Source: Oscillospiraceae bacterium (GTDB lineage: Bacteria; Bacillota; Clostridia; Oscillospirales; UBA929). Taken from it: 49,084 nt of DNA. Positions 25,296 through 34,525 of the stretch are shown piece after piece. The first letter of the stretch is position 1, and each line of letters opens with the position of its first letter. The stretch lies in contig WRKO01000018.1 in the NCBI GenBank assembly GCA_009782215.1, forward strand, positions 1-49,084. The letters are read 5' to 3'. The notes under the pieces were generated by a model. That model saw nothing but the letters and a program-made list of their open reading frames with translations. It ran no database searches and was not told where the DNA came from. The translations under genes were made by a program, and so were the position numbers.

Positions 25296-26296
25296 CGCAC
25301 CACAGCATTGTGTCATTCCGCGTGCGGCTGGCCCGCAACATCCGCGGCTACGCCTTTCCGGGGCGGATGGACGCCGCGGCGCGGCGGGAGCTGACCGAAA
25401 GCGCGGCCAAAACGCTGACGGAGGCGGCGGGCGGAAAGGTGTTTTCCTTCATGCCGCTGGAAAAAGGCGACGGCAACGCCGCCGCGCTGAAGGAGCGGCG
25501 GCTGATTAGCCCGGAGTTTGCCGCCGAGGACGCGCCTCATGGGGTGGTGCTGTCCGCCGACAAGACGGTTTCCGTCATGCTGTGCGAGGAAGACCACTTG
25601 CGTGTGCAGGCCTTCGGCGACGACCTGACCAAATGCCTGAAAACGGCGCAGGACGCGGAAACGCTGATTGACGAGGCTCACCCGCTGGCCTTTGACGAAA
25701 CGCTGGGATTCCTCACCGCCTGTCCGACCAACCTCGGCACCGGCCTCCGCGCCTCGGCGCTGATGCACCTGCCCGCGCTGACCGAAACGCAGTCGATGCG
25801 CCGCCTTGTTCAGCAGGCCGGGGCGTCGGGACTCGCGGTGCGCGGCTTCTACGGCGAGGGAACGCAGGCCGCTTGGGGCTATTACCAGATCTCCAACGCC
25901 GTGACGCTGGGGCTGACCGAGCAGGAGATTATCACCGCGCTGGGCGAGGTGAGCGGGCAGATTGCCGAGCTGGAGCAGCGGGAACGGCTGGCGCTGCTGA
26001 AAAACGATTCCGCCGGATTGAACGACCGCGTCTGGCGCGCGCTGGGTATTTTGCGAAACGCCCGCCGCATCGGGACGAAGGAGGCGATGGACTGTCTGGC
26101 GTCCGTCCGTCTGGGCGCGTCGCTGGACTTGCTGCCCGACGTCGGCACGGATTTGGCCGACAGGCTTTCCCAAGAGATTTGGCCCGGCCTTCTGACGCAA
26201 GCCAAAGGCCCGTTTACACACCAGCGCGAAAGAGACGAAGCCCGCGCGGCCATGCTGCGGGACGCCCTGAAAGGAGGAACCGGAAATGAACAATAA
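25292..26296 (+). CDS. mcsB: Protein-arginine kinase McsB
   Basis: 334 residues, phosphagen-kinase-like. It phosphorylates arginines on CtsR and on misfolded proteins, marking them for ClpCP. Visible are VSFRVRLARNIRGYAFPG, the nucleotide-binding CEEDHLRVQAFG, CPTNLGTGLRASALMHLPAL (the conserved Cys-Pro-Thr-Asn loop) and RRIGTKEAMDCLASVRLG. It overlaps mcsA by four bases and clpC by eleven, so the operon is tightly coupled. Confidence 0.95.
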   Translation: MTHHSIVSFRVRLARNIRGYAFPGRMDAAARRELTESAAKTLTEAAGGKVFSFMPLEKGDGNAAALKERRLISPEFAAEDAPHGVVLSADKTVSVMLCEEDHLRVQAFGDDLTKCLKTAQDAETLIDEAHPLAFDETLGFLTACPTNLGTGLRASALMHLPALTETQSMRRLVQQAGASGLAVRGFYGEGTQAAWGYYQISNAVTLGLTEQEIITALGEVSGQIAELEQRERLALLKNDSAGLNDRVWRALGILRNARRIGTKEAMDCLASVRLGASLDLLPDVGTDLADRLSQEIWPGLLTQAKGPFTHQRERDEARAAMLRDALKGGTGNEQ

Positions 26297-28706
26297 ATTC
26301 ACGCAGAAAGCAAACGCCGCCGTCCGGCTGGCGCACGAGGCGGCCGCCGAGCTGGGGCACGGCTATGTGGGCACCGAGCATCTGCTGCTGGGGCTTATCC
26401 GCGAAGCGGGCGGCGTGGCGTCGGCGGAGATGGAGAAAACCGGCGTGACAAACGATTCGCTGACGCGGAAAGCCGTTGAGATTGTGGGGCGGGGCGAACC
26501 GGGCGAACAGCCGCTGCAAGGCCTGACGCCCCGCGCCAAGCGCGTGATTGACATCGCGGGGGAGGAGGCGGCGCGGCTGGGGCATACCTTTATCGGCACC
26601 GAGCATCTGCTGATGGGCGTGCTGCACGAGGGAGACTCGATTGCCTCGCATATGCTCACCGACTTGGGCGTGGACGCACGCAAGCTGTATAACGACGTCG
26701 TCCGGGCCGTCAGCGCGGGCGTCCATGCCGGCAAGACGGCCGAACCCTCCGCGAGGCGTTCCCCGGAGCTGCGCGTGCTGTCGCAGTTTTCCAAAAACCT
26801 GACCCAAGCGGCGCGGGACGGCAAGCTCGACCCGGTCATCGGGCGGGACGGGGTGATTACGCGGATGATTCAGATTTTGTCCCGCCGCACCAAAAACAAC
26901 CCCGTTTTAATCGGCGAGCCGGGGGTGGGCAAGACGGCCGCCGCCGAGGGGCTGGCGCAGCGGATTGCGGACGGCGACGCGCCGGAAAGCCTTTTGGATA
27001 AGCAAATCGTTTCCCTCGACCTTTCCGCGATGGTGGCGGGGACGAAATACCGGGGCGAATTTGAGGAACGGCTCAAGTCGGCGATGGAGGAGGTGCGCGG
27101 CTCGGGGAATGTCATCCTGTTTATCGACGAGCTGCACACCCTTGTCGGCGCGGGCGCGGCGGAAGGCGCCATCGATGCGGCCAACATCCTCAAGCCGTCC
27201 CTCTCGCGGGGTGAAATCCGGGTCGTGGGCGCCACGACGCTGGAGGAATACCGCAAGTATGTGGAAAAAGACAAAGCCCTTGAGCGCCGCTTTGAGCCGG
27301 TGACGGTGGGCGAGCCGACGCCGGAGGAGACGCTGGAAATTCTGAACGGTCTGCGCGACCGATATGAGGCCCATCATAAGGTCAAGCTCTCCGACGAAGC
27401 CTTAAAGGCGGCGGTGACGCTGTCTGTGCGCTATATCGCCGACCGTTTTCTGCCCGACAAGGCCATCGACCTGATTGACGAAGCGGCGTCGCGCCTGCGG
27501 ATGAACGCGCAGACCGCGCCGAAGGATTTGCGCGGCATGGAAGAAAAGCTCGCCGCGCTCCGCACGGAAAAGGACGCCGCCGTCGCCGGTCAGCGGTTTG
27601 AGGAGGCGGCCCGCCTGCGGGACGAGGAAAAGGCGTTTGCCGCCGAGCTGGAGGAGAAGAAAAGCCAATGGCGGACAAGCGCCGGCTCGGACAGCGGGAT
27701 TGTGGGCGAGGACGACGTCGCGGCGGTCGTGTCGGGCTGGACGGGGATTCCCGTCACCCGCCTGACCGAGGACGAGGGCGCCAAGCTGCTGAAAATGGAG
27801 GAAACCCTGCATCGGCGCGTCGTGGGGCAGGACGAGGCGGTCGGCGCCGTGGCGCGGGCCGTGCGGCGCGGGCGGGTGGGGCTGAAAGACCCCAAGCGCC
27901 CCGGCGGCAGCTTTATCTTCCTCGGCCCCACCGGCGTGGGCAAGACGGAGCTGTGCAAGGCGCTGGCGGAGGCGCTGTTCGGCGACGAGAACGCGATGGC
28001 GCGGGTGGATATGTCGGAATTTATGGAAAAGCACGCCGTCAGCAAGCTCATCGGCTCGCCGCCCGGATATGTGGGCTACGACGAGGCCGGGGGGCTGACC
28101 GAGAAGATACGCCGCAAGCCCTACTCCGTGGTGCTGTTCGACGAGATTGAGAAGGCGCATCCCGACGTGTTCAACCTCCTGCTGCAAATCTTGGAGGACG
28201 GGGTGCTGACCGACAGCCACGGGCGGCGCGTCAGCTTCAAGGACGCCATTGTCGTGATGACGAGCAACGTGGGCGCCAAGAACATCACAAGCCAAAACAA
28301 GACGCTCGGCTTTACCCAAAGCGACCGCTCCCCCACCGACGACGTCATCCGGGGCGATGTGATGAAGGAGCTGAAAAACACCTTCCGCCCCGAATTCCTC
28401 AACCGGGTGGACGAAATCATCGTCTTCAAAAAGCTCACCAAGGAGCAAATCCGCGACATCGCGGAAAAGATGCTCGAGCCCTTAATCAAGCGCGTCGGGG
28501 AGCGGGGCGTCACGCTGACGGTGCGGCCGGAGGCGCTGGATTTGCTGGCGGAGCGCGGGTTTGACCCGGTGATGGGCGCGAGGCCGCTGCGCCGGGCGAT
28601 TCAGTCCGAGGTGGAGGACGCGCTGGCGGAAAAGCTGCTTTCCGGCGAATTGAAGGAAAGCGCGTCGATGGGGGCGGAAGATGGACGTATTGTTATCAGC
28701 GGATAG
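26286..28706 (+). CDS. clpC: AAA+ unfoldase ClpC
   Basis: 806 residues. Double Clp-N domain with repeats [15 protein letters not shown] and [15 protein letters not shown]. First ATPase: [16 protein letters not shown] and [13 protein letters not shown] middle coiled-coil/UVR segment ([19 protein letters not shown]) identifies ClpC rather than ClpB. Second ATPase: [14 protein letters not shown] and [23 protein letters not shown]. It feeds arginine-phosphorylated or adaptor-bound proteins to ClpP. The start lies within the end of mcsB; the stop lies inside the next gene. Confidence 0.97.
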   Translation: MNNKFTQKANAAVRLAHEAAAELGHGYVGTEHLLLGLIREAGGVASAEMEKTGVTNDSLTRKAVEIVGRGEPGEQPLQGLTPRAKRVIDIAGEEAARLGHTFIGTEHLLMGVLHEGDSIASHMLTDLGVDARKLYNDVVRAVSAGVHAGKTAEPSARRSPELRVLSQFSKNLTQAARDGKLDPVIGRDGVITRMIQILSRRTKNNPVLIGEPGVGKTAAAEGLAQRIADGDAPESLLDKQIVSLDLSAMVAGTKYRGEFEERLKSAMEEVRGSGNVILFIDELHTLVGAGAAEGAIDAANILKPSLSRGEIRVVGATTLEEYRKYVEKDKALERRFEPVTVGEPTPEETLEILNGLRDRYEAHHKVKLSDEALKAAVTLSVRYIADRFLPDKAIDLIDEAASRLRMNAQTAPKDLRGMEEKLAALRTEKDAAVAGQRFEEAARLRDEEKAFAAELEEKKSQWRTSAGSDSGIVGEDDVAAVVSGWTGIPVTRLTEDEGAKLLKMEETLHRRVVGQDEAVGAVARAVRRGRVGLKDPKRPGGSFIFLGPTGVGKTELCKALAEALFGDENAMARVDMSEFMEKHAVSKLIGSPPGYVGYDEAGGLTEKIRRKPYSVVLFDEIEKAHPDVFNLLLQILEDGVLTDSHGRRVSFKDAIVVMTSNVGAKNITSQNKTLGFTQSDRSPTDDVIRGDVMKELKNTFRPEFLNRVDEIIVFKKLTKEQIRDIAEKMLEPLIKRVGERGVTLTVRPEALDLLAERGFDPVMGARPLRRAIQSEVEDALAEKLLSGELKESASMGAEDGRIVISG

Positions 28707-29292
28707 GTTTGCGCCGGTGGCGCTCGCAAGGGCGATGCCCTACGCGTCGGAGAGGATGCGGCAGCGGCTGGCGGAAATGCCGTTTATGCCCACCCACGCC
28801 GTGGTCGCCCTGTTCAGGGGACGGCCGGACATCGGGCGGAAGGGCGGCGATTATACCGCCAACGACGCCCTTTTGCAAAGGGACTGCGAACGGCTGAGGG
28901 CGGCGCATCCCGACAGTCATTTCCATCCGAGCGGAACCGCGTGGCCGCTGCCCGCCGTGCAGGCCGCGAGACTTGCCGGGCTGGGCGTCGTCGGTCTCAA
29001 CGGGCTGCTGTTCGCGCCGGGGCTTGGCTCGGCCCTGACCATCGGCGCGGTGCTGACCGATATGCCGCTGGCGGACGGCCCGGAGCTTGGGGAAAGGGAC
29101 GGGTACTGCCCCCTCTGCGGCGAATGCGTAAAGCGATGCCCCACGGGCGCGCTTACATACAGCGGCGGCGTGAGGCGGTTTGAGCGGGCAAAATGTCTGG
29201 CGTATCTCCGCCAAAAGGAGAACGCGCCGCCGGAGAGGGAGGGGTATTACGGCTGCGATATCTGTCAGGACGTCTGTCCTATGAACTCATAA
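28681..29292 (+). CDS. Short QueG-like double [4Fe-4S] protein
   Basis: 203 residues related to epoxyqueuosine reductase: LAGLGVVGLNGLLFAPGLGSALTIGAVLTDMPL, then a dicluster CPLCGECVKRCPTGAL...CLAYL and CDICQDVCP. Known QueG is about 380 residues and has a DT.P loop before the AGLG motif; here that place reads HPSGTAWPLPAV and the C-terminal HEAT part is missing. A queuosine function is therefore doubtful, and an electron-transfer or other corrinoid/Fe-S role is open. It overlaps clpC by 26 bases, so it belongs to the CtsR-controlled transcript. GGGGGCGGAAG precedes the ATG. Confidence 0.75.
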   Translation: MDVLLSADRFAPVALARAMPYASERMRQRLAEMPFMPTHAVVALFRGRPDIGRKGGDYTANDALLQRDCERLRAAHPDSHFHPSGTAWPLPAVQAARLAGLGVVGLNGLLFAPGLGSALTIGAVLTDMPLADGPELGERDGYCPLCGECVKRCPTGALTYSGGVRRFERAKCLAYLRQKENAPPEREGYYGCDICQDVCPMNS

Positions 29293-29620
29293 TCATCGCG
29301 ACCAAGTCCCGTTTGGAGATGCCGAGGACGCGCGCGTCTTCCAGCACCTGCTTCAGAACCCCGGCGCGGAAAGCCTCGCGGCGTTCCTCCATCAGGCGGT
29401 CGCGCGCGCCCTCGGCGACAAACAGGCCGATGCCGCGCTGCTTGAGCAGAATCCCCCGCGCCGTGAGCTGCGAGACGCCCCGCGCCGCCGTCGCCGGGTT
29501 GATGGCGTATTGCTCCGCCACCTGATGGGTGCTGGGAACCAGCCCGCCCTCGCGGAGCTGCCCGGAGAGGATGGCGTTTTCCAAGTCCCGCGCCACGCCC
29601 AAATAGATTTTCCCGTCCAT
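29279..29620 (-). CDS. GntR-family regulator (YtrA-like)
   Basis: 113 residues: N-terminal winged helix (KIYLGVARDLENAILSGQL, then TAARGVSQLTARGILLKQRGIGLFV) and a short helical tail, the YtrA subfamily shape. Such regulators usually sit beside ABC transporter genes, but none is adjacent here. It diverges from hrcA, and its end overlaps the QueG-like gene by 14 bases in convergent orientation. AAGGAGG precedes the ATG. Confidence 0.88.
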   Translation of the reverse strand: MDGKIYLGVARDLENAILSGQLREGGLVPSTHQVAEQYAINPATAARGVSQLTARGILLKQRGIGLFVAEGARDRLMEERREAFRAGVLKQVLEDARVLGISKRDLVAMIMSS

Positions 29621-29649
29621 ACGCGCCTCCTTGCAGGTTTATGAGCTTA

Positions 29650-29678
29650 ATGATATACCTGTAAAACGTCGTTGTCAA
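29650..29678 (-). promoter_or_regulatory. Promoter of the gntR-type gene
   Basis: Minus strand -35 TTGACA (29673-29678), -10 TATCAT (29650-29655), spacing 17. Its -35 is one arm of a perfect palindrome shared with the hrcA promoter. Confidence 0.75.
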
Positions 29679-29681
29679 CCC

Positions 29682-29710
29682 TTGACAAACCTCCCTGTTT
29701 GCGGTAAAGT
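29682..29710 (+). promoter_or_regulatory. Promoter of the hrcA operon
   Basis: -35 TTGACA (29682-29687), -10 TAAAGT (29705-29710), spacing 17. The CIRCE operator begins six bases downstream. Confidence 0.78.
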
Positions 29711-29715
29711 GGTCT

Positions 29716-29742
29716 TTGGCACTCTGCGGCAATGAGTGCTAA
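29716..29742 (+). promoter_or_regulatory. CIRCE operator for HrcA
   Basis: TTGGCACTC - nine bases - GAGTGCTAA, differing from the consensus TTAGCACTC-N9-GAGTGCTAA at one base. Placed at the expected transcription start of hrcA-grpE-dnaK-dnaJ. Confidence 0.93.
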
Positions 29743-29767
29743 CGCGGCGCCGGAAGGGGGAAACTGT

Positions 29768-30508
29768 GTGGACGAGCGCAAGAGAGCCATTTTGAAGGCG
29801 GTCGTCGATAGCTATATTCAAAGCGCGGAGCCGGTCGGCTCCAAGGCGCTGACGGGGCTGCCGGGCTTACAGGTGTCCTCGGCGACGCTTCGCAACGAGA
29901 TGGCGTCGCTGGAGGCGATGGGCCTCCTCGAACAGCCGCACACGTCGGCGGGGCGCGTCCCCACCCCGAGCGGCTACCGCGTCTATGTGGACGAGCTGAT
30001 GCAACGGCACGACCTCACCGTCGGCGAGCAGGATAAGCTCGACCAAGTCAAGCGGCTCCGCATGGCGGAACTGGACAGCCTTCTCAACCGCGCCGGACGG
30101 ATTATCGCCGATTTGACGCGCACGGTAACGGTGGCGGCGGCGGGGCCGGCGGTGCGGGAGGAACAGGTCTATGTGTCGGGCGAGGCCAACCTGTTTGATT
30201 ATCCCGAATTTCAAGATTTACTGCGGGCGCGGCGGACGCTGGAATACATCACCGAGCAGCGCGCCGCCCTCATCCGGCAGACGCCGGCGTGGGAGCGCGA
30301 CGGCATCCGCGTGGTGATTGGGCCGGAAAACGCGGCGGAGGAGCTGAGCGACGCGTCGGTGCTGATGGCCACCTACCCGATGAGCGGCGGCATGAGGGGG
30401 ATGATCGGCGTCGTGGGGCCGACAAGGATGGACTACAGCCGCATGGTATCCCGCTTGGGGTATTTCGCGGAAAAACTGAAAGAAATGACGGCGGAGGAGG
30501 CGGAATAA
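29768..30508 (+). CDS. hrcA: Heat-inducible repressor HrcA, internally shortened
   Basis: 246 residues from the GTG at 29768; usual HrcA is about 340. The N-terminal winged helix (ILKAVVDSYIQSAEPVGSKAL, SSATLRNEMASLEAMGLLEQ, SAGRVPTPSGYRVYVDEL) and the C-terminal part (NLFDYPEFQDLLRARRTLEYI, VVGPTRMDYSRMVSRLGYF) are intact. Compared from memory with B. subtilis HrcA, about 95 central residues are missing between DLTRTVTVAA and REEQVYVSGEANL. Binds CIRCE. The next gene, grpE, starts two bases on. Reading frame is open, so it is a shortened protein, not a pseudogene. Confidence 0.9.
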   Translation: MDERKRAILKAVVDSYIQSAEPVGSKALTGLPGLQVSSATLRNEMASLEAMGLLEQPHTSAGRVPTPSGYRVYVDELMQRHDLTVGEQDKLDQVKRLRMAELDSLLNRAGRIIADLTRTVTVAAAGPAVREEQVYVSGEANLFDYPEFQDLLRARRTLEYITEQRAALIRQTPAWERDGIRVVIGPENAAEELSDASVLMATYPMSGGMRGMIGVVGPTRMDYSRMVSRLGYFAEKLKEMTAEEAE

Positions 30509-30509
30509 G

Positions 30510-31019
30510 ATGGAAGATGGAAGAGAACAGATAGAAGAGAAAAGAGAGAAGAGAGAAGAGGGTGGGGAGCGGGTAGACGGGAGTGGGGAGGCGGAGCCTC
30601 AGGTCGAGGTTGAGGATTGGAAGGATAAGTGTCTTCGGGCGCAGGCGGAGCTGGTGAATTACCGCAACCGCGCCAGACGCGAACGCGAGCAGGTTTGGGG
30701 CGAGGCCCGCGCCGACGCGGTGGCGCAGCTCCTGCCGGTGCTGGACAATCTGGAGCGGGCGCTGGACGTCCCGTGCGCCGACGAATCCTACAAACAGGGC
30801 GTAGAACTGACGCTTAGGCAGTTTACTGATATACTAACAAAGCTCGGCGTCAGCGAAATCGACGCGTTTGAGAAACCCTTTGACCCGCAATGGATGGACG
30901 CGGTTTTGCATGAAGAAAGCGAGGCGCTGGGTGAGAATACCGTTTCTCAGGTTTTCACAAAGGGCTATCGCATGGGCGAACGGGTTTTACGCCACGCTGT
31001 GGTGAAGGTCGTAAACTAA
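30510..31019 (+). CDS. grpE: Nucleotide exchange factor GrpE
   Basis: 169 residues. A charged, disordered start (EKREKREEGGERVDG) leads into the coiled coil (WKDKCLRAQAELVNYRNRARRE) and the GrpE beta domain with LLPVLDNLERAL, FDPQWMDAVLHEES and VSQVFTKGYRMGERVLRHAVVKV. Releases ADP from DnaK. In the HrcA operon between hrcA and dnaK. Confidence 0.96.
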   Translation: MEDGREQIEEKREKREEGGERVDGSGEAEPQVEVEDWKDKCLRAQAELVNYRNRARREREQVWGEARADAVAQLLPVLDNLERALDVPCADESYKQGVELTLRQFTDILTKLGVSEIDAFEKPFDPQWMDAVLHEESEALGENTVSQVFTKGYRMGERVLRHAVVKVVN

Positions 31020-31055
31020 CGACACCAAAAAATCATTTGAAAGGAAGAACGAACC

Positions 31056-32888
31056 ATGCCGAAAGTTATCGGAATCGACCTTGGCACGACCAATTCGTGC
31101 GCGGCGGTCATGGAGGGCGGCGAAGCCGTCGTTATTTCCAGCGCGGAGGGGGCGCGCACCACCCCTTCGGTCATCGCGTTTTCCAAAACGGGAGAGAGGA
31201 TGGCGGGGCAGGTCGCCAAGCGTCAGGCCATTACCAACCCTGACCGCACCGTCGCCTCCATCAAGCGCGAGATGGGCACCGGCCATAAAGTCACCATCGA
31301 CGGCAAGAGCTACACCCCGCAGGAAATCTCCGCGATGACCCTGCAAAAGCTCAAGACCGACGCCGAGGCCTATCTGGGCGGCAAGGTCACCCAAGCCGTC
31401 ATTACCGTACCCGCCTACTTTACCGACGCGCAGCGTCAGGCGACCAAGGACGCCGGCACCATCGCCGGGCTGGAGGTGCTGCGCATCATCAACGAGCCGA
31501 CGGCGGCGGCGATGTCCTACGGGCTGGACAAAGAGGACAACCAGAAAATCCTCGTTTTCGACCTCGGCGGCGGCACCTTTGACGTCTCCGTCCTCGAAAT
31601 CGGCGACAGCGTCATCGAGGTGCTGGCCACGGCGGGCAACAACCGCCTCGGCGGCGACGACTTTGACGACTGCGTGATGGAATGGATGGCCGCGGAGTTT
31701 AAGCGCGACCAAGGCGTGGACTTGCTTGCCGACCGCGTCGCCAAGCAGCGGCTGAAGGAAGCGGCGGAGAAGGCCAAGACCGAGCTGAGCGGCGTGACCA
31801 GCACCAACATCAACCTCCCCTATATCACCGCCGACGCGTCCGGGCCCAAGCACCTTGATTTGACGCTGACCCGCGCCAAATTCAACGAGCTGACCGCCCA
31901 CCTTGTCAAAGCCACGATGGGGCCGACGCAGCAGGCGATGAAGGACTCCGGGCTGAAACCGGCCGACATCGGCAAGGTGCTGCTGGTGGGCGGCTCGACG
32001 CGCATCCCGGCCATTCAGGAGGCGGTGACGCAGTTTATCGGCAAGGAGCCGTTCAAGGGCATCAACCCCGACGAATGTGTGGCGATGGGCGCGGCGATTC
32101 AGGGCGGCATCCTCGCCGGGGACGTGAAGGGCATCGTTCTGGTGGACGTGACCCCGCTCTCCCTTGGCATTGAGACAATGGGCGGCGTCTTTACCAAGCT
32201 GATTGAGCGCAACACCGCCATCCCCACCGAAAAATCGCAGATTTTCACCACCGCCGCAGACGGGCAGACCTCGGTTGAGGTGCATGTGCAGCAGGGCGAG
32301 CGTGAGTTTGTGGCCAACAACAAGACGCTGGGGCGGTTCCACCTCGACGGCATCCCCCCCGCGCCGCGCGGCGTCCCGCAGATTGAGGTCACGTTTGACA
32401 TCAACGCCAACGGCATTGTCAACGTCACGGCGACCGACAAGGGCACCGGGAAGAAACAGCACATCACCATCACCGCGTCCACCGGCATGAGCAAGGACGA
32501 CATCGACCGCGCCGTGCGGGAAGCCGAGCAGCACGCCGAGGAAGACCGCAAGCGCCGCGAGGACGTGGACGCGCGCAATCAGGCCGACCAGATGATTTAC
32601 CAGAGCAAGAAAGCGCTGGATGAATTGGGCGACAAAGTGACCGAGGAGGAGAAAAAGCCCGTTTTGGAAGCCTCCGCCGCGCTGGAAGAGGCGCTGAAGG
32701 GCACGGACATCGACGCCGTCCGCCAAAAGACGGAGGAATTGGCGAAGTCGTTCTACGCCATCAGCGAAAAGCTCTATCAGCAGAGCCATCCGAACGACGG
32801 GGAGAGCGCCCCGGACGCCGCGCCGGACGGCTCCGGCCCGGATGTGGTGGACGCGGACTTTGAGGCGGTTGTTGAGGAAGACGAATAA
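31056..32888 (+). CDS. dnaK: Hsp70 chaperone DnaK
   Basis: 610 residues. ATPase domain: [46 protein letters not shown] and [12 protein letters not shown]. The substrate-binding domain begins near [15 protein letters not shown], followed by the helical lid and an acidic tail ([14 protein letters not shown]). AAAGGAAG precedes the ATG. Works with GrpE and DnaJ encoded on either side. Confidence 0.98.
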   Translation: MPKVIGIDLGTTNSCAAVMEGGEAVVISSAEGARTTPSVIAFSKTGERMAGQVAKRQAITNPDRTVASIKREMGTGHKVTIDGKSYTPQEISAMTLQKLKTDAEAYLGGKVTQAVITVPAYFTDAQRQATKDAGTIAGLEVLRIINEPTAAAMSYGLDKEDNQKILVFDLGGGTFDVSVLEIGDSVIEVLATAGNNRLGGDDFDDCVMEWMAAEFKRDQGVDLLADRVAKQRLKEAAEKAKTELSGVTSTNINLPYITADASGPKHLDLTLTRAKFNELTAHLVKATMGPTQQAMKDSGLKPADIGKVLLVGGSTRIPAIQEAVTQFIGKEPFKGINPDECVAMGAAIQGGILAGDVKGIVLVDVTPLSLGIETMGGVFTKLIERNTAIPTEKSQIFTTAADGQTSVEVHVQQGEREFVANNKTLGRFHLDGIPPAPRGVPQIEVTFDINANGIVNVTATDKGTGKKQHITITASTGMSKDDIDRAVREAEQHAEEDRKRREDVDARNQADQMIYQSKKALDELGDKVTEEEKKPVLEASAALEEALKGTDIDAVRQKTEELAKSFYAISEKLYQQSHPNDGESAPDAAPDGSGPDVVDADFEAVVEEDE

Positions 32889-32939
32889 ATCCATGCGGGG
32901 GCGCGCCGAGGCGGCTCCGCCGGGAAGGTAGATTGACGT

Positions 32940-34055
32940 ATGGCTGACGGCAAACGCGATTATTACGAAACACTGGGCGTTTCCAAGGGCGCGTCCGAAG
33001 ACGAGATTAAAAAGGCCTACCGCAAGGTCGCCCGTGAATGTCATCCCGACCTCAACCCCAACGACAAGGAGAAGGAGCGGCAGTTCAAGGAGGCCAACGA
33101 GGCTTATGAGGTTTTGAGCGACGGGCAGAAGAAGCAGCTCTATGACCAATACGGGCACGCGGGCGTTGACCCCAATTACGGGGCGGGGCGCGGCGGCGGC
33201 TTCGGCGATTTCGGCTTCGGGGACATCGACCTCGGCAGCATCTTCGAGAGCTTTTTCGGCGGCTTCGGCGGCGGGGGGCGCTCCAACGCGCCGCGCAAGG
33301 GCGAGAGCATCCGCGCCGCCTTAATCCTGAGCTTTGAGGAGGCCGCGTTTGGCTGCGAGAAGGAAATCGAGGTCAACCGCATCGAGATGTGCGGCGACTG
33401 CGGCGGCTCCGGCGCGGCCAAGGGCACCGACGCCGAAACCTGCGCTCAATGCAAGGGCGCCGGACAGGTTCGCACCGCTACGCGCACGCCGATGGGCGTC
33501 ATCTCCTCCACAAGCGCCTGCCCCTCCTGCCACGGGCGGGGGAAGACGGTCAAAACCCCGTGCGCGGGCTGCAAGGGCAACGGCGTCGTACGGCGCCGCG
33601 TCGCCATTTCCGTCAAGGCCCCCGCCGGCATCGACGACGGGCAGACCTTTTCCCTGCGCGGCCAAGGCAGCGCGGGCGCCAACGGCGGCCCCGCCGGAGA
33701 CGTGCTGGTCACGGTATCGGTGCGCCCCCACCCGCTGTTCATCCGCGAGGGGACGACCGTGCATTACGAAATGACCGTCTCCTTCACCCAAGCCGTGCTG
33801 GGCTGCGAGCTGGAGGTTCCCACGCTGGACGGCAAGGTGAAATACACCGTGCCGGAAGGCTGTCAGCCCGGCACCATCTTCCGCCTGCGCGGCAAGGGCA
33901 TCCCCGGCCTCAACGGCAGGACGCGGGGCGACCAGCTCGTCCATATGGCGGTGGAGGTGCCGAAGCACCTGAACAAAAAACAAAAGGAAGCCCTGCTGGC
34001 CTTCGCGGAAACCTGCGGCGAAGCCGGGGGTAAGAAAGGGAAGAAAGCCAAGTAG
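32940..34055 (+). CDS. dnaJ: Hsp40 co-chaperone DnaJ
   Basis: 371 residues. J domain with the HPD motif in [10 protein letters not shown], Gly/Phe-rich linker (about 75-115), four zinc-finger repeats [24 protein letters not shown] and CAGCKGNG, then the C-terminal peptide-binding domains. Stimulates DnaK ATPase and delivers substrates. The stop TAG is part of a palindromic repeat, and no simple terminator follows. Confidence 0.97.
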   Translation: MADGKRDYYETLGVSKGASEDEIKKAYRKVARECHPDLNPNDKEKERQFKEANEAYEVLSDGQKKQLYDQYGHAGVDPNYGAGRGGGFGDFGFGDIDLGSIFESFFGGFGGGGRSNAPRKGESIRAALILSFEEAAFGCEKEIEVNRIEMCGDCGGSGAAKGTDAETCAQCKGAGQVRTATRTPMGVISSTSACPSCHGRGKTVKTPCAGCKGNGVVRRRVAISVKAPAGIDDGQTFSLRGQGSAGANGGPAGDVLVTVSVRPHPLFIREGTTVHYEMTVSFTQAVLGCELEVPTLDGKVKYTVPEGCQPGTIFRLRGKGIPGLNGRTRGDQLVHMAVEVPKHLNKKQKEALLAFAETCGEAGGKKGKKAK

Positions 34056-34080
34056 GGGCGGCCGTCCCCGGCCGCCCGCC
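34052..34080 (+). repeat. Stop-codon palindromic repeat, dnaJ copy
   Basis: GTAGGGG core including the dnaJ stop TAG (34053-34055). Stem GGGCGGCCG (34056-34064) with CGGCCGCCC (34069-34077), perfect 9 bp, TCCC loop. A second identical copy starts at 34125. Confidence 0.8.
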
Positions 34081-34124
34081 GTATCCCCCACGTCCCCGGC
34101 CGGACGCAACCACCCCACGTCCCC

Positions 34125-34152
34125 GTAGGGGCGGCCGTCCCCGGCCGCCCGC
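34125..34152 (+). repeat. Second copy of the palindromic repeat
   Basis: Identical to 34052-34079 and about 45 bases after it, here not joined to a stop codon. It is followed directly by the dispersed repeat shared with the left edge. Confidence 0.8.
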
Positions 34153-34153
34153 A

Positions 34154-34195
34154 ACCACCCCGGCGCTGCGGCGCCACCCCTCCAAGGAGGGGAAT
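34154..34195 (+). repeat. Dispersed repeat, right copy
   Basis: Near-identical to the reverse complement of 170-210. Contains the CCCCTCC-AA-GGAGGGG hairpin (34177-34192). CCACCCC near its start can also pair with GGGGTGG at 34198-34204 ahead of a T-run at 34212-34216, so the unit may end dnaJ transcription. Confidence 0.65.
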
Positions 34196-34525
34196 GGGGG
34201 GTGGGGGGGGGTTTTTGTGCAGTTTTCACAAAGTTGAAAATACGAACATAACAAAAAAACGCGGTTTTGGGGCGATTTGTTCGGGAATTGGGGCGGGGGG
34301 CGGCGAACGGGCGTTTTGTTTCGGGTTTGCGTGTGTCAAATCGCGAAAAAAAGAGTATAGTTTTTTATAGTTGAAATGTGCTATAATGGTAGCATGGGAG
34401 AATAGGGAGAGCCGCCTCGGGGGAGGCGGTTCTTTGGCGTTGATTTGACAAATTCCCCGGCGTTTGCTATACTGATACGGCGGCGCAAGGACGCCGGACT
34501 TACTTTGAAAAAGGGGCTGTACACC
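34196..34525. other. Non-coding region between dnaJ and the GLUG/SLH gene
   Basis: Begins with a G-rich run (six and nine G interrupted by one T, ending in five T at 34212-34216). It then holds a -10-like TATAAT at 34382-34387 with only a poor -35, a hairpin GAGCCGCCTC/GAGGCGGTTC (34410-34434) followed by TTTGG, and the strong promoter at 34445. No gene seen. Confidence 0.45.
34445..34473 (+). promoter_or_regulatory. Promoter of the GLUG/SLH gene
   Basis: -35 TTGACA (34445-34450), -10 TATACT (34468-34473), spacing 17, about 50 bases before the start codon. Confidence 0.8.

Noticed and set aside
27402..28448. 348-codon minus-strand open frame
   Set aside because: Antisense to the second half of clpC; no recognisable domain.
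30987..33158. 723-codon minus-strand open frame
   Set aside because: Antisense to dnaK, part of dnaJ and the end of grpE; no known motif, and dnaK is certain.
34052..34195. CRISPR-like array after dnaJ
   Set aside because: Only two palindromic repeat units, irregular spacing, no cas genes; better explained as an intergenic palindromic element.
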